The position numbers and the translations under genes were made by a program. From Elioraea sp. (GTDB taxonomy: Bacteria > Pseudomonadota > Alphaproteobacteria > Acetobacterales > Acetobacteraceae), in assembly GCF_022842375.1 (NCBI RefSeq), contig NZ_JALHPR010000024.1, positions 1 to 64,000 of the forward strand: a DNA stretch of 64,000 bases, read 5' to 3'. The notes below the pieces were generated by a model, which was given only the letters and a program-made list of their open reading frames with translations, had not been told where the DNA came from and did not search any database. Shown here piece after piece: positions 9,764 through 19,102 of this stretch. The first letter of the stretch is position 1; each line of letters begins with the position of its first letter.

Positions 9764-10615
9764 ATGGACCGGGGACTGCTTCGCGACACGTTGCTTTTCA
9801 CGGCATTCACCGTCGCCGTTGCGGTCGCGGCCCTTGCGCGGCATCCGGATGAATGGCTGATCGGCGAGGACGGGTTCCTCGAGACACTTTCGGCGCTGCT
9901 CTACGCCACGGCCTTCTTCCTTGGCGGCGCGACGTTGCTGCGCCTTCGCCGTACTGCGCACTCAGCCCTGTGGTTCATCACTCCCTTCGGCCTGCTCTGC
10001 GCGCTCGACGAGATCAGCTTCGGCACGCGCCTGTTCGGCTATGACGCACCCCCGCTCAAGGGCGGCGGCGAGTTCGATGGCGCGCATGACCTGATCATCC
10101 TGGCGAAGCGGGAACTCCTCGGCCTTGACCAGGGCGATGCGCTGCTGCTGCTTGGCTGTGCCACCCTGATCGCTCTCGGCGCGACCGTGCTGCTCCGCCG
10201 ACGCCTGGTTGCCGCAGCGCACGCCGTGCTTGCAGACCCCGTGTTGTTGCGCGTGGCCGCCTGCATTTCCTTCCTCGTTGGTTCCCAGGCGCTCGACATC
10301 GAGCTCGTGACCATTCCGAAGCAGATGTACCTCGAGGAATGGGGCGAAACCTCGGGCGGGTTCTGGCTGCTCGCCGCCGCCGTCGCCGCACGCAGGCCCG
10401 CCGCCATTCCGCATCACCGCGCGCGGCCCAAGCACCGTCACGCGATCAGCGCGACCACCCCGACGGCGACGAGGATGCTGTACGCAACCACGCGGAACGA
10501 TGCCTGGCCGACGCGGCCGAACAGCGCCGCGCCCACGCGCACGAATGCGAGCAGCACCGGTACGAGCAGTGCGACCTTCACCAGCACCTCGGCCGTGAAC
10601 AGCCCGCCGACATAG
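9764..10615 (+). CDS. Hypothetical membrane protein; C-terminal reading frame runs into the convergent gene
   Basis: Hydrophobic ORF; residues after about 10440 are low-complexity shadow sequence antisense to the TauE gene. Confidence 0.6.
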   Translation: MDRGLLRDTLLFTAFTVAVAVAALARHPDEWLIGEDGFLETLSALLYATAFFLGGATLLRLRRTAHSALWFITPFGLLCALDEISFGTRLFGYDAPPLKGGGEFDGAHDLIILAKRELLGLDQGDALLLLGCATLIALGATVLLRRRLVAAAHAVLADPVLLRVAACISFLVGSQALDIELVTIPKQMYLEEWGETSGGFWLLAAAVAARRPAAIPHHRARPKHRHAISATTPTATRMLYATTRNDAWPTRPNSAAPTRTNASSTGTSSATFTSTSAVNSPPT

Positions 10616-11193
10616 GGCGGGATGAGCGAGACGAGGCCGAGGATGGCAAAGAACAGGATCAGGTTCGCCCGGTGCTCGCGCGCCTCCTCCGTTCCCGCCA
10701 GCAGGTAGACGATCACGGGCGGCCCGCTCATCCCGGTGGAGCCCTTCATCAGCCCCGCCGTGGCGCCGACGGCCATGGTGAGCGGAAGCGGGCGAGAGCC
10801 GCGATACCGCCAGCCGCTCGCCAGCACCCCGCCGAACACGAGGACGAGCCCGCCCATCACACGCGTCAGAATCTCGGGGTCGGCCACGAACAGCACCCAG
10901 GCGCCGAAGGGCACCATGGCGCAGGCGGCGAAGGCCATCGGGAAGGCGACGCGGCGGTTGACGTGCTGCCAGGCGCCGAACAGCAGCTGGCTGCCGATCA
11001 GCGCCTCCATCAGCAACATCGCCGGCACGCCGACGGTGGGGCCCCAGAGGACGCTGTAGACGGGGGCAAGCGTGATGGCGGTGCCGAAGCCGGCGAAGCC
11101 ACGCATGATGCCCGCGACCGCCGTCGCCGCCGCGGCCACGCCCAGCCGCCAGTCGACCGCCGCGAGCAGCGCCTCGGCAACACCGCTGAGCAT
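10438..11193 (-). CDS. TSUP family sulfite exporter TauE/SafE-like
   Basis: Eight-TM-like; GIMRGFAGFGTAITLAPVYSVL and GLMKGSTGMSGPPVIVYLLA repeats. Confidence 0.85.
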   Translation of the reverse strand: MLSGVAEALLAAVDWRLGVAAAATAVAGIMRGFAGFGTAITLAPVYSVLWGPTVGVPAMLLMEALIGSQLLFGAWQHVNRRVAFPMAFAACAMVPFGAWVLFVADPEILTRVMGGLVLVFGGVLASGWRYRGSRPLPLTMAVGATAGLMKGSTGMSGPPVIVYLLAGTEEAREHRANLILFFAILGLVSLIPPYVGGLFTAEVLVKVALLVPVLLAFVRVGAALFGRVGQASFRVVAYSILVAVGVVALIA

Positions 11194-11200
11194 CAGCGAT

Positions 11201-11383
11201 TCACCACGGCTGGGTGGCGTCGAGCGGCTCGAGCGGCACCACGGCGGTGTTCACCAGCACCTTGCCGGCATGCTCGAAATTCACCGTCACCCGGTCGCCG
11301 ACCACGCTCTGCACCTGGCCCTCGCCCCATTCGGGGCGTTCGGGGTGGCGCACGCGCTGGCCAGGGACGAGGTGGGAGGGCAC
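11201..11383 (-). CDS. DUF3553-like small protein
   Basis: VPSHLVPGQRVRHPERPEWGEGQVQSVVGDRVTVNFEHAGKVLVNT; GTG start inferred at 11383. Confidence 0.6.
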   Translation of the reverse strand: MPSHLVPGQRVRHPERPEWGEGQVQSVVGDRVTVNFEHAGKVLVNTAVVPLEPLDATQPW

Positions 11384-11530
11384 GGCGGAAAGGATAGGCG
11401 GTCGCCGCCGGCCGCACCACACCCCGAAGCCACCGGGCCGCGCCACCGCCCGGTCGGGTTGCCGGGGCCGCGCCCCCCGCCTAGCATCCCTCGCAGCGGC
11501 ACGCCGAGGCCGCAATGGGAGGATCCAGGC

Positions 11531-12508
11531 ATGGCGGGAATGAACAGGCGCGCTGCGCTTGCGGGCATGGGGGCTGCGCTGCTGGCGCGCCCGGCGCTGG
11601 GGCAGTCCGGCTGGCCCACCGGGCCGATCAGGATCATCGTTCCCTTCCCGCCCGGCGGCAGCACCGATGCCGTCGCGCGCCTCGCCTCTCCTGGCCTGCA
11701 GCAGGCACTCGGCGTTCCCATCGTGATCGAGAACCGCGCCGGGGCGGCCGGCAGCATCGGCACCAGTGCCGTTGCCCGCGCCGAGCCCGACGGCAATACT
11801 TGGCTGCTGACGTTCGACAGCCATGCGGTGCTCGAGGCATTGCTGCCGTCGCTGAACTTCAGCCCCGAGCGCGACCTCGTGCCGGTGATGCATATCGGCG
11901 GCGCCCCCTACGTCCTTGCCACCAGGCCGGACAAGCCCTTCCGCACGATCGCGGATGTGGTCGCGGCGGCCAAGGCACGGCCGGATGCGGTGAGCTTCGG
12001 GTCCACCGGAAACGGCACGGTCGGGCATCTCGCGATGACACTGCTCGGCCAGCGCGCCGACGTGCGCCTCACCCACATCGCCTATCGCGGCGGCGGCCCT
12101 GCCGTAACGGATGCGGTGGCCGGCAACATCGACCTCATCATCGGCTCCGCAGCCGTGCTGAACCCACAGATCGCCGGCGGCAGGCTTCGCGCCGTGGTGC
12201 AGATGGGGTCGGAGCGCCTGTCGGCACTCGCCGACACGCCGACGATGCAGCAATCGGGCTTCGACGGTTTCCTCGCCGAGGCCTGGTGGGCCGTGTTCGC
12301 TCCGGCGCGCACGCCGGCCCCGGTGATCGAGCGGTTCCATGGCGCCCTCGTCACGGCGTTCCGGGAGCCGAAGGTGGTCGAGACCATGACCACGGCACAG
12401 CAGGCACGGATCGTGCTATCCTCGCCCGACGAGGCAGCCCGCTTCGTTGCCCGCGAGGTCGAGGTGTGGGGCAAGGTGGTGCGCGACAACCAGATCAAGC
12501 CGGACTGA
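11531..12508 (+). CDS. Orphan Bug/TctC-type tripartite tricarboxylate transporter substrate-binding protein
   Basis: WPTGPIRIIVPFPPGGSTDAVARL; no TctA/B adjacent. Confidence 0.9.
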   Translation: MAGMNRRAALAGMGAALLARPALGQSGWPTGPIRIIVPFPPGGSTDAVARLASPGLQQALGVPIVIENRAGAAGSIGTSAVARAEPDGNTWLLTFDSHAVLEALLPSLNFSPERDLVPVMHIGGAPYVLATRPDKPFRTIADVVAAAKARPDAVSFGSTGNGTVGHLAMTLLGQRADVRLTHIAYRGGGPAVTDAVAGNIDLIIGSAAVLNPQIAGGRLRAVVQMGSERLSALADTPTMQQSGFDGFLAEAWWAVFAPARTPAPVIERFHGALVTAFREPKVVETMTTAQQARIVLSSPDEAARFVAREVEVWGKVVRDNQIKPD

Positions 12509-12547
12509 CCGGGCGGCGAAACGGCGCTGCCTGGTCAGTCGTTCCTG

Positions 12548-13507
12548 CTACCTTGCCCAGGGGTTGCGGCGACCGGCGGGGCGTGCCGGCTGGGCGGGCG
12601 GCACAGCCCAGGGCGCCTCCCATGCTGGCCTGCCGGCCCCGTCCGCGACGGTGATCGCGGCCAGCGCCGCCACACGCTGCGCCACCGTCGGGTGCGTGCG
12701 GAACCAGCGGAGCCAGCGTGGCCCGCGCGCCGTCATGCGCTCGAAATCATCGCCCTGGATGCGCTCGAGCCTTCTCAGCGCCGCGGCGAGCGCTGCCGGC
12801 TCGCCTGTCAGCTCCGCGGCCCCGGCATCGGCCAGGAACTCGCGCGCGCGGGTGAGCGAAAGCGTCAGCAGGTCCGCCACCAGCGGCGAGAGGATCAGCA
12901 GCACGGGCAGCAACGGATGCGCCCCGATCGCGCCGAAGCCGGCGAAGATCGCCACGATCAGCCCGGCCTGCGCCATCGCCCGGGTGGCGGTGGCAGCGAT
13001 CGTGGCGAGCCTGAGCACGAACAGGTCGCCATCGCGCACATGGCTCACCTCATGCGCGAGCACGGCGGCAAGCTCCTCCGGCGGCAGCGCCTCGACCAGC
13101 GCGCGCGTCACCCCGATGCCGGGCGCTGCCATGGTGCCGGCGGCGATGGCCTGCAGATGCCGCTGCGGCAGCAGCCAGAGCCGCGGCGCGGCGGCGAGCC
13201 CGGCGCGGGCCGAGAGCGTGGCCAGCATCGCGTGCAGCCCCGGCGCCTGGAACGGCGAGAGCGGCACCGCACCGAGCGCCTGGCGGAACACCGCCTCGGA
13301 CGGCGCGGCCGACAGGACGAAGGTCATGGCCGCGAAACCGAGCCCGACTCCAAGTCCGAGCCCGCCTGCCGCAAGGTGGCCGATCGCTGCGGCCAGACCC
13401 GCCAGGGCAGTCAGGATCAGCGCGGTCTCCAGCCTGTTCCTCGCCCGGCTGCGGGCGAGCAGCGCACGGTCGGTCGTCTGGCGGGGCCGTGGCGGCAGCT
13501 GTTGCAT
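12548..13507 (-). CDS. M48 family metalloprotease (HtpX-like)
   Basis: AVLAHEVSHVRDGD (HExxH) and REFLADAGAAELTG. Confidence 0.9.
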   Translation of the reverse strand: MQQLPPRPRQTTDRALLARSRARNRLETALILTALAGLAAAIGHLAAGGLGLGVGLGFAAMTFVLSAAPSEAVFRQALGAVPLSPFQAPGLHAMLATLSARAGLAAAPRLWLLPQRHLQAIAAGTMAAPGIGVTRALVEALPPEELAAVLAHEVSHVRDGDLFVLRLATIAATATRAMAQAGLIVAIFAGFGAIGAHPLLPVLLILSPLVADLLTLSLTRAREFLADAGAAELTGEPAALAAALRRLERIQGDDFERMTARGPRWLRWFRTHPTVAQRVAALAAITVADGAGRPAWEAPWAVPPAQPARPAGRRNPWAR

Positions 13508-13598
13508 CGCGCTGCTGGTGGTATCGCCTTAATCCCCGTGGCGCTATAGCTCCTGCGCCGCCCGAACACGGCACCCGAACACAGCAACGGTTCACGCC

Positions 13599-15035
13599 AT
13601 GTCCCTGACACGCCTTTCCCCTGTCATTCCGGTCATCCTCTCGGGCGGAACCGGCACCCGCCTCTGGCCGGCGAGCCGCGAGAGCCTGCCGAAGCAGCTC
13701 CTGCCCCTCGTCTCGGGCAGGACGATGATCGTCGAGACGGCGCTGCGCGCGCCGCCCGAGGCCGGGTTCGCCGCTCCCATCATTGTCTGCAACGAGGCGC
13801 ACCGGTTCATGGTGGGCGAACAGCTGCGCGAGGCGGGCGTCGCCGGCGCGCGGATCGTGCTCGAGCCCGAGGGTCGCAACAGCGCGCCCGCGATCGCCGC
13901 CGCCGCCGTGCTGGTGGCCGAGACCGATCCCGACGCCCCGCTCTGGATGATGGCGGCGGACGCCGCGATCATCGACATCCCCGCCCTGCACCGGGCCGTC
14001 GCCGCCGCCGCGGCGGCCGCGCGCGCGGGCCATGTCGTGACCTTCGGCATGACGCCGACCGCCGCGGAGACGGGCTATGGATATATCGAGACGGGGGCCG
14101 CACTCGCTGGCCTCGACGGTGTCCATGCCGTCGCGCGGTTCACCGAGAAGCCCGATGCCGCGACGGCGGAGGCCTTCCTCGCCGGGGGCAAGCACCTCTG
14201 GAACAGCGGCATGTTCCTGTTCACCGCAGCGACCCTGATCGCCGAGCTCGAGCGGCATGCGCCGGACGTGCTGACGGCCGTGCGTGCCGCCGTTGCCGCG
14301 CGCACCACCGATCTCGACTTCATCCGCCTCGACAAGGCGGCATTCGCCCGCGCTCCCTCGATCAGCCTCGACTATGCGGTGGCCGAGCGGACGACGAAGG
14401 CCGCCGTGGTGCCCGCATCGCTCGGCTGGTCGGACGTCGGCTCGTGGGCAGCGCTGTGGGAGCTCGCCGCGAAGGACGCCTCGGGCAATGCCGCGGTCGG
14501 CAACGTCCTGATCGAGGACAGCCGCAACAGCTACGTCCGCAGCGACGGGCCGCTGGTCGCGGTTCTCGGGCTCGAGGATGCCATCGTGGTCGCGACCGAG
14601 GACGCGGTGCTCGCCATGCCGCGAAGCCGTGCGCAGGACGTCAAGCGCATCGTCGACCGGCTGAAGGCGGCGAAGCGGCGCGAAGCGACCGAGCACAAGC
14701 GGATGTACCGCCCCTGGGGCTTCTACGAGGGCCTGATCATGGGCGAGCGGTTCCAGGTCAAGCGCATCGTCGTGAAGCCGGGCGGGCGACTGTCGCTGCA
14801 GAAGCACATGCACCGGGCCGAGCACTGGGTGGTGGTGAACGGCACGGCGGAAGTGACGCGCGACGACGAGGTGCTGCTGGTGCGCGAGAACGAAAGCGTC
14901 TACCTGCCGCTCGGCTGCGTCCATCGCCTGGTGAACCAGGGCAAGATCCCGCTCGCACTGATCGAGGTGCAGTCGGGTCCCTATCTCGGGGAGGACGACA
15001 TCGTCCGCCTCGAGGACGTGTACGGGCGAGGCTAG
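13599..15035 (+). CDS. manC: Mannose-1-phosphate guanylyltransferase/mannose-6-phosphate isomerase
   Basis: VILSGGTGTRLWPASRESLPKQLLPL; C-terminal cupin RPWGFYEGLIMGERFQVKRIVVKPGGRLSLQKHMHRAEHW. Confidence 0.95.
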   Translation: MSLTRLSPVIPVILSGGTGTRLWPASRESLPKQLLPLVSGRTMIVETALRAPPEAGFAAPIIVCNEAHRFMVGEQLREAGVAGARIVLEPEGRNSAPAIAAAAVLVAETDPDAPLWMMAADAAIIDIPALHRAVAAAAAAARAGHVVTFGMTPTAAETGYGYIETGAALAGLDGVHAVARFTEKPDAATAEAFLAGGKHLWNSGMFLFTAATLIAELERHAPDVLTAVRAAVAARTTDLDFIRLDKAAFARAPSISLDYAVAERTTKAAVVPASLGWSDVGSWAALWELAAKDASGNAAVGNVLIEDSRNSYVRSDGPLVAVLGLEDAIVVATEDAVLAMPRSRAQDVKRIVDRLKAAKRREATEHKRMYRPWGFYEGLIMGERFQVKRIVVKPGGRLSLQKHMHRAEHWVVVNGTAEVTRDDEVLLVRENESVYLPLGCVHRLVNQGKIPLALIEVQSGPYLGEDDIVRLEDVYGRG

Positions 15036-15041
15036 CGGCCG

Positions 15042-15800
15042 ATGGATCTCGAGCTTCGCGGCAAGGTCGCCCTCGTCACCGGCGCGTCCGCCGGCCTCGG
15101 CCGTGCGATCGCGCGCGAGCTCGCGGCGGAAGGCGCACGGCTTGCCATCCTCGCCCGCCGCGAGGCATTGCTCGCCGAGGCAGCAGCCGAGATCGTCGCC
15201 GCCGGCGCCGAGCCACCCCTCGTGATCGTGGCAGACGTGACCGATCCGGCGACGGCCGACCATGCGCGCGACTCCGTCACCGCCCGCTTCGGGCGCTGCG
15301 ACATCCTCGTCAACAACGCCGGCGGCTCGCGCCCGCAAGTCGGGCTCGGCGACGATGCGGCGTGGGAGGAGGCGATGGCGCTGAACTTCACCGCCGGGCG
15401 CCGCATCACGCACGCGATCGTTCCGCTGATGCAGCAGCATCGATTCGGCCGCATCGTAAACCTCACCGGCCAGGACGAGCCCTTCAACGTCAATGCCGCC
15501 AACGCGCCGAACGGGGCGGTGCATATCTGGGCCAAGGCCCTGTCGCGCGCTCTCGGGTCTGACGGCATCACCGTGAACTCGATCGCACCAGGCCGCATCC
15601 ATTCCGAGCAGATCGACCAGCGCGTGATGCCGACCGAGGAAAGCCGGCGTGCGTGGGTGGCAGCGAACGTGCCGGTCGGCTACATCGGCGAGCCGCGCGA
15701 CCTCGCCGTGCTCGTGGCCTTCCTCGCCTCGCCGGTTGCCCGCTACATCACCGGCCAGGTGATCCATGTCGATGGTGGAACGCGGCGGTTCAGCCATTAG
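15042..15800 (+). CDS. SDR family oxidoreductase
   Basis: GKVALVTGASAGLGRAIA...NNAGGSR Rossmann motifs. Confidence 0.9.
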   Translation: MDLELRGKVALVTGASAGLGRAIARELAAEGARLAILARREALLAEAAAEIVAAGAEPPLVIVADVTDPATADHARDSVTARFGRCDILVNNAGGSRPQVGLGDDAAWEEAMALNFTAGRRITHAIVPLMQQHRFGRIVNLTGQDEPFNVNAANAPNGAVHIWAKALSRALGSDGITVNSIAPGRIHSEQIDQRVMPTEESRRAWVAANVPVGYIGEPRDLAVLVAFLASPVARYITGQVIHVDGGTRRFSH

Positions 15801-15823
15801 GACCAGCCTGCTACGGTGCCTCC

Positions 15824-17410
15824 GTGCACACGCTCGAAGTCGTCCTCTTCCTGATCGCCGCCGCCCTGCCACTCGCGCTCATCGCGCGGTGGCTGGCGCT
15901 GCCTTATGCGGTGGCCCTCGTGATCGGCGGCATGGCGCTCGCCGTCGTGCCGTTCCTGCCGGAAGTCAGGGTCGAGCCGAGCTTCGTGTTGACCTTCTTC
16001 CTGCCGCCGCTGCTGCAATCCGCTGCCTTCTTCATGCCGTGGCGGGCCTTCAAGGCCAATCTCCGCCCGATCCTGATGCTCGCCGTCGGGCTCGTGCTGT
16101 TCACCACGCTGCTCGTGGGCGTCGCTGCGAAGCTGCTGCTGCCTGACCTGCCCTGGGCCGTCTGCTTCGCGCTTGGCGCGATCGTCTCGCCGCCCGATGC
16201 GGTCGCCGCCGCCTCAGTGCTCGAGCGCCTGCGCATCCCCAAGCGCCTGCTCGTGATCCTTGAGGGCGAGAGCCTGGTGAACGATGCCTCCGGCCTCATC
16301 CTCTACAATTTCGCCATTGCCGCGGTGCTGACGGGCGGGTTCTCCGCCACGGAGGCGGCAGGGCGGTTCGTCGTCGTCGCCGCCGGTGGCATCGGCGTGG
16401 GGCTCCTTGTCGGGCTTGGCGCCGCCTGGGTGATCCGTCGCCTGCCGGAGACGATGCTGGTGATCACCACGTCCTTCCTCGCCGCCTACGCCGCCTATCT
16501 CCTGCCCGAGCGGATCGGCGCCTCCGGCGTGCTCGGCACCGTCTCCTGCGGCCTCGTGCTCGGCTGGCGCGCGCCGAAGGACCTTACCCCCCGCGCGCGG
16601 ATCGAGGGCAAGGCGACGTGGGATGTCGCGGTCTACCTGCTGAACAGCGCGCTGTTCCTGCTGATCGGCATGAGCCTCGACGAGCTGGTCGAGCGGATCG
16701 AGCGGCAATCGCTGGTAGAGATGCTCCTGATCGGACTCGTGATCTCCGCCGTCACCATCCTCGTGCGGTTCGTCTGGGTGTTCCCTGCCGCCTGGCTTGC
16801 ACGCGCCGTTTTGCCGCCACTGAAGCGGCGCGATCCGCTGCCGTCATGGCGCGTGCTCACCGTCCTCTCCTGGGCCGGCATGCGCGGCGTCGTCAGCCTG
16901 GCCGCCGCCCTCGCAATCCCCGAGCGGCTGCCGGACGGCACGCCCTTCCCGGGTCGCGACATCGTCCTGGTGCTGACCTTCGTCGTGATCCTCATCACGC
17001 TGGTCGGCCAGGCGACGACGCTCGGGCCACTGATCCGCCGCCTCGGCGTCACCCGCCCCGGGGCGGAGACTGACCCGCATGCCGAGACACGGACGCTGAT
17101 CGCCGACGTGGCACTCGCTCATCTCCGCGGCCGGGCGTCAGACCCGCTCGACGGTGCGATGGCGCACGACCTCCTGCCTGAGTTCGAGGCGCGCGCGGCA
17201 GCCGTGCGCGGCACGGGCGGCGCGGCGGCAGCGGCGGCCACCGCCCGTCTCTCGCTCTATCTGGAGACGAAACGGATCCAGCAGCGCGCGCTCGTGAAGC
17301 TCCAACGCGAGGGCAGGATCGAGGACGAGACGCTGCGGCATCTGCAGGAGGAGCTCGATTTCGACGAGCTCAGGATGCGGCGCGCCCTCGGCCAGGCCAC
17401 CGAGGACTAG
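15824..17410 (+). CDS. Na+/H+ antiporter (NhaP/CPA1 type)
   Basis: Multi-TM; GAIVSPPDAVAAASVLERLRIPKRLLVILEGESLVNDASGLILYNFA; GTG start inferred. Confidence 0.88.
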   Translation: MHTLEVVLFLIAAALPLALIARWLALPYAVALVIGGMALAVVPFLPEVRVEPSFVLTFFLPPLLQSAAFFMPWRAFKANLRPILMLAVGLVLFTTLLVGVAAKLLLPDLPWAVCFALGAIVSPPDAVAAASVLERLRIPKRLLVILEGESLVNDASGLILYNFAIAAVLTGGFSATEAAGRFVVVAAGGIGVGLLVGLGAAWVIRRLPETMLVITTSFLAAYAAYLLPERIGASGVLGTVSCGLVLGWRAPKDLTPRARIEGKATWDVAVYLLNSALFLLIGMSLDELVERIERQSLVEMLLIGLVISAVTILVRFVWVFPAAWLARAVLPPLKRRDPLPSWRVLTVLSWAGMRGVVSLAAALAIPERLPDGTPFPGRDIVLVLTFVVILITLVGQATTLGPLIRRLGVTRPGAETDPHAETRTLIADVALAHLRGRASDPLDGAMAHDLLPEFEARAAAVRGTGGAAAAAATARLSLYLETKRIQQRALVKLQREGRIEDETLRHLQEELDFDELRMRRALGQATED

Positions 17411-17419
17411 ACACGCAGC

Positions 17420-19102
17420 CTACGCAGCGAGCGCCTGGATGCGCGCCGCGAGGTCCTTCATCGAGAAAGGCTTGGCGAGGAACTGCACCGCGCTGCCGGG
17501 CAGGTCGGCCAGCGCCTCGGTCTCGGCGTAGCCGGAGACGAGGATCACCGGCAGCGTCGGCAGGATTGCACGCACGGCGCGGACAAGCTGCGGCCCGTCC
17601 ATCCCGGGCATCGACACGTCGCTCACCATCACCGCAGGCGGCGCCTCGGCGGCGGCGAGCACGGCGAGTGCCGCCTCGCCGGAATCGGCCGCGAGCACGC
17701 GCCAGCCCGAGAGCTCGAGCCCACGTGTCGTCAGCCGCCGCACGGCCTCCTCGTCCTCGACCAGCAGCACGGTGCCGCGCACGGGCGGCCGCTCGGCCTG
17801 GTCTCTGCGAACAGGCTCTGCCGGCAGCGTCGCATCGGCGCTGCTGCGGCGCGGGATCGCCGGGCGCGACAGCGAATCCTGGGGCGGATCAGGCGCGAGC
17901 GCGCCCTCGTGGCGCGGCAGGTAGATGCGGAACGTCGTGCCTTCCCCCGGGCTGCTCTCGACCGCGATGAACCCGTCCGTCTGGCGAACGATTCCATACA
18001 CCATGGCGAGGCCGAGCCCCGTGCCACCCGTCTCGCGCTTGGTGGTGAAGAACGGCTCGAACAGCCTTCCCAGGTGCTCCGGCTTGATGCCCGTTCCCGT
18101 ATCGGCTACCTCGACCATCGCGTAGCGGCCAGGCGGGATCACCTCCTGGCCGCGCACGAGCGGGCGATAGAGCGTCACGGCGCCGGTTCGGATCGACAGC
18201 CGCCCACCCTGCGTCATCGCATCGCGGGCATTGAGGGCGAGGTTCACCACCACCTGGTCGAACTGCACCGGGTCGACGCGAACAAGGCTTCCCGGCTGGT
18301 CGAGGTCGAGCGCGATGGCGATGCGCTGGCCGAGCAGGCGGCGCAGCAGGCTCGCCACGTCCTCGATCGCGGCGTTGAGCGCGAGCACGCGCGGCTGCAG
18401 CGTCTGCTTGCGGCCGAAGGCGAGCAGCTGGCGCACCAGCGCAGCCCCCCGCTCGGCGCTGCGGCGGATGTGCACGAGGTCGCCACGCGTCGTCTCGTCC
18501 TGGTCCTGCCGGTCGAGGCTCATGTCGGCGGCAGCGATCACCGCCGTCAGCAGGTTGTTGAAGTCATGCGCGATGCCGCCGGCAAGCTGGCCGACGGCCT
18601 GCATCTTCTGTGTCTGCGCAAGCTGGGTCTCGAGCGCGCGGTGGCGGGTGATGTCGATCAGCCGAACGACCGCGCCACCGACCGTGCCGTCATCGTCGAC
18701 AAGCGGTGAGACCGAGACCATCGCGACCGTGACGCCTACGCCCTCCTCGCCCCCGCCGCGACCCAATCGAAGCTCGAGCCCCGTGCGGCCGACCGGCATG
18801 GCGGCGAGGCGCGCCAGCTCCGCCGCCAGCATCGCGCGATCCTCGGGGTGGACGAGCCCGTCGAGGCGATGGCCGGGCGAGGCCGCATCGGGATCGGCAC
18901 CGGCCAGGATGACGAGGGCCTCGTTCGCCGCGACGATCGCGCCCGACCGGTCGACGATGGCGATGCCGATCGCCGCCTCGTCGAACAGCCTGCGCCAGGC
19001 CACGCCATCGCCGGCGACGAGCGCGTCAAGCAAAGGCGACGGCGCGTAGGGCGTCTCAGCCACCACCCGCTCCACCAGCACGGCGGCGCAGGCGCCACAC
19101 AT
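17420..19102 (-). CDS. cckA: PAS-containing hybrid histidine kinase/response regulator, CckA-like
   Basis: QLAGGIAHDFNNLLTAVIAAADM, RQLLAFGRKQTLQPRVLALN, NLALNARDAM, C-terminal receiver VLLVEDEEAVRR...SGYAETE...FLAKPFSMKDL. Confidence 0.6.
   Translation of the reverse strand: MCGACAAVLVERVVAETPYAPSPLLDALVAGDGVAWRRLFDEAAIGIAIVDRSGAIVAANEALVILAGADPDAASPGHRLDGLVHPEDRAMLAAELARLAAMPVGRTGLELRLGRGGGEEGVGVTVAMVSVSPLVDDDGTVGGAVVRLIDITRHRALETQLAQTQKMQAVGQLAGGIAHDFNNLLTAVIAAADMSLDRQDQDETTRGDLVHIRRSAERGAALVRQLLAFGRKQTLQPRVLALNAAIEDVASLLRRLLGQRIAIALDLDQPGSLVRVDPVQFDQVVVNLALNARDAMTQGGRLSIRTGAVTLYRPLVRGQEVIPPGRYAMVEVADTGTGIKPEHLGRLFEPFFTTKRETGGTGLGLAMVYGIVRQTDGFIAVESSPGEGTTFRIYLPRHEGALAPDPPQDSLSRPAIPRRSSADATLPAEPVRRDQAERPPVRGTVLLVEDEEAVRRLTTRGLELSGWRVLAADSGEAALAVLAAAEAPPAVMVSDVSMPGMDGPQLVRAVRAILPTLPVILVSGYAETEALADLPGSAVQFLAKPFSMKDLAARIQALAA

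Noticed and set aside
8336-9961. 541-aa minus-strand ORF antisense to the MFS gene
   Set aside because: Charged shadow composition and no family resemblance.
13050-15872. 940-aa minus-strand ORF antisense to manC and the SDR gene
   Set aside because: High-GC shadow ORF rich in R/H/D/G with no recognisable domain except its overlap with the M48 frame; the plus-strand genes have clear motifs.
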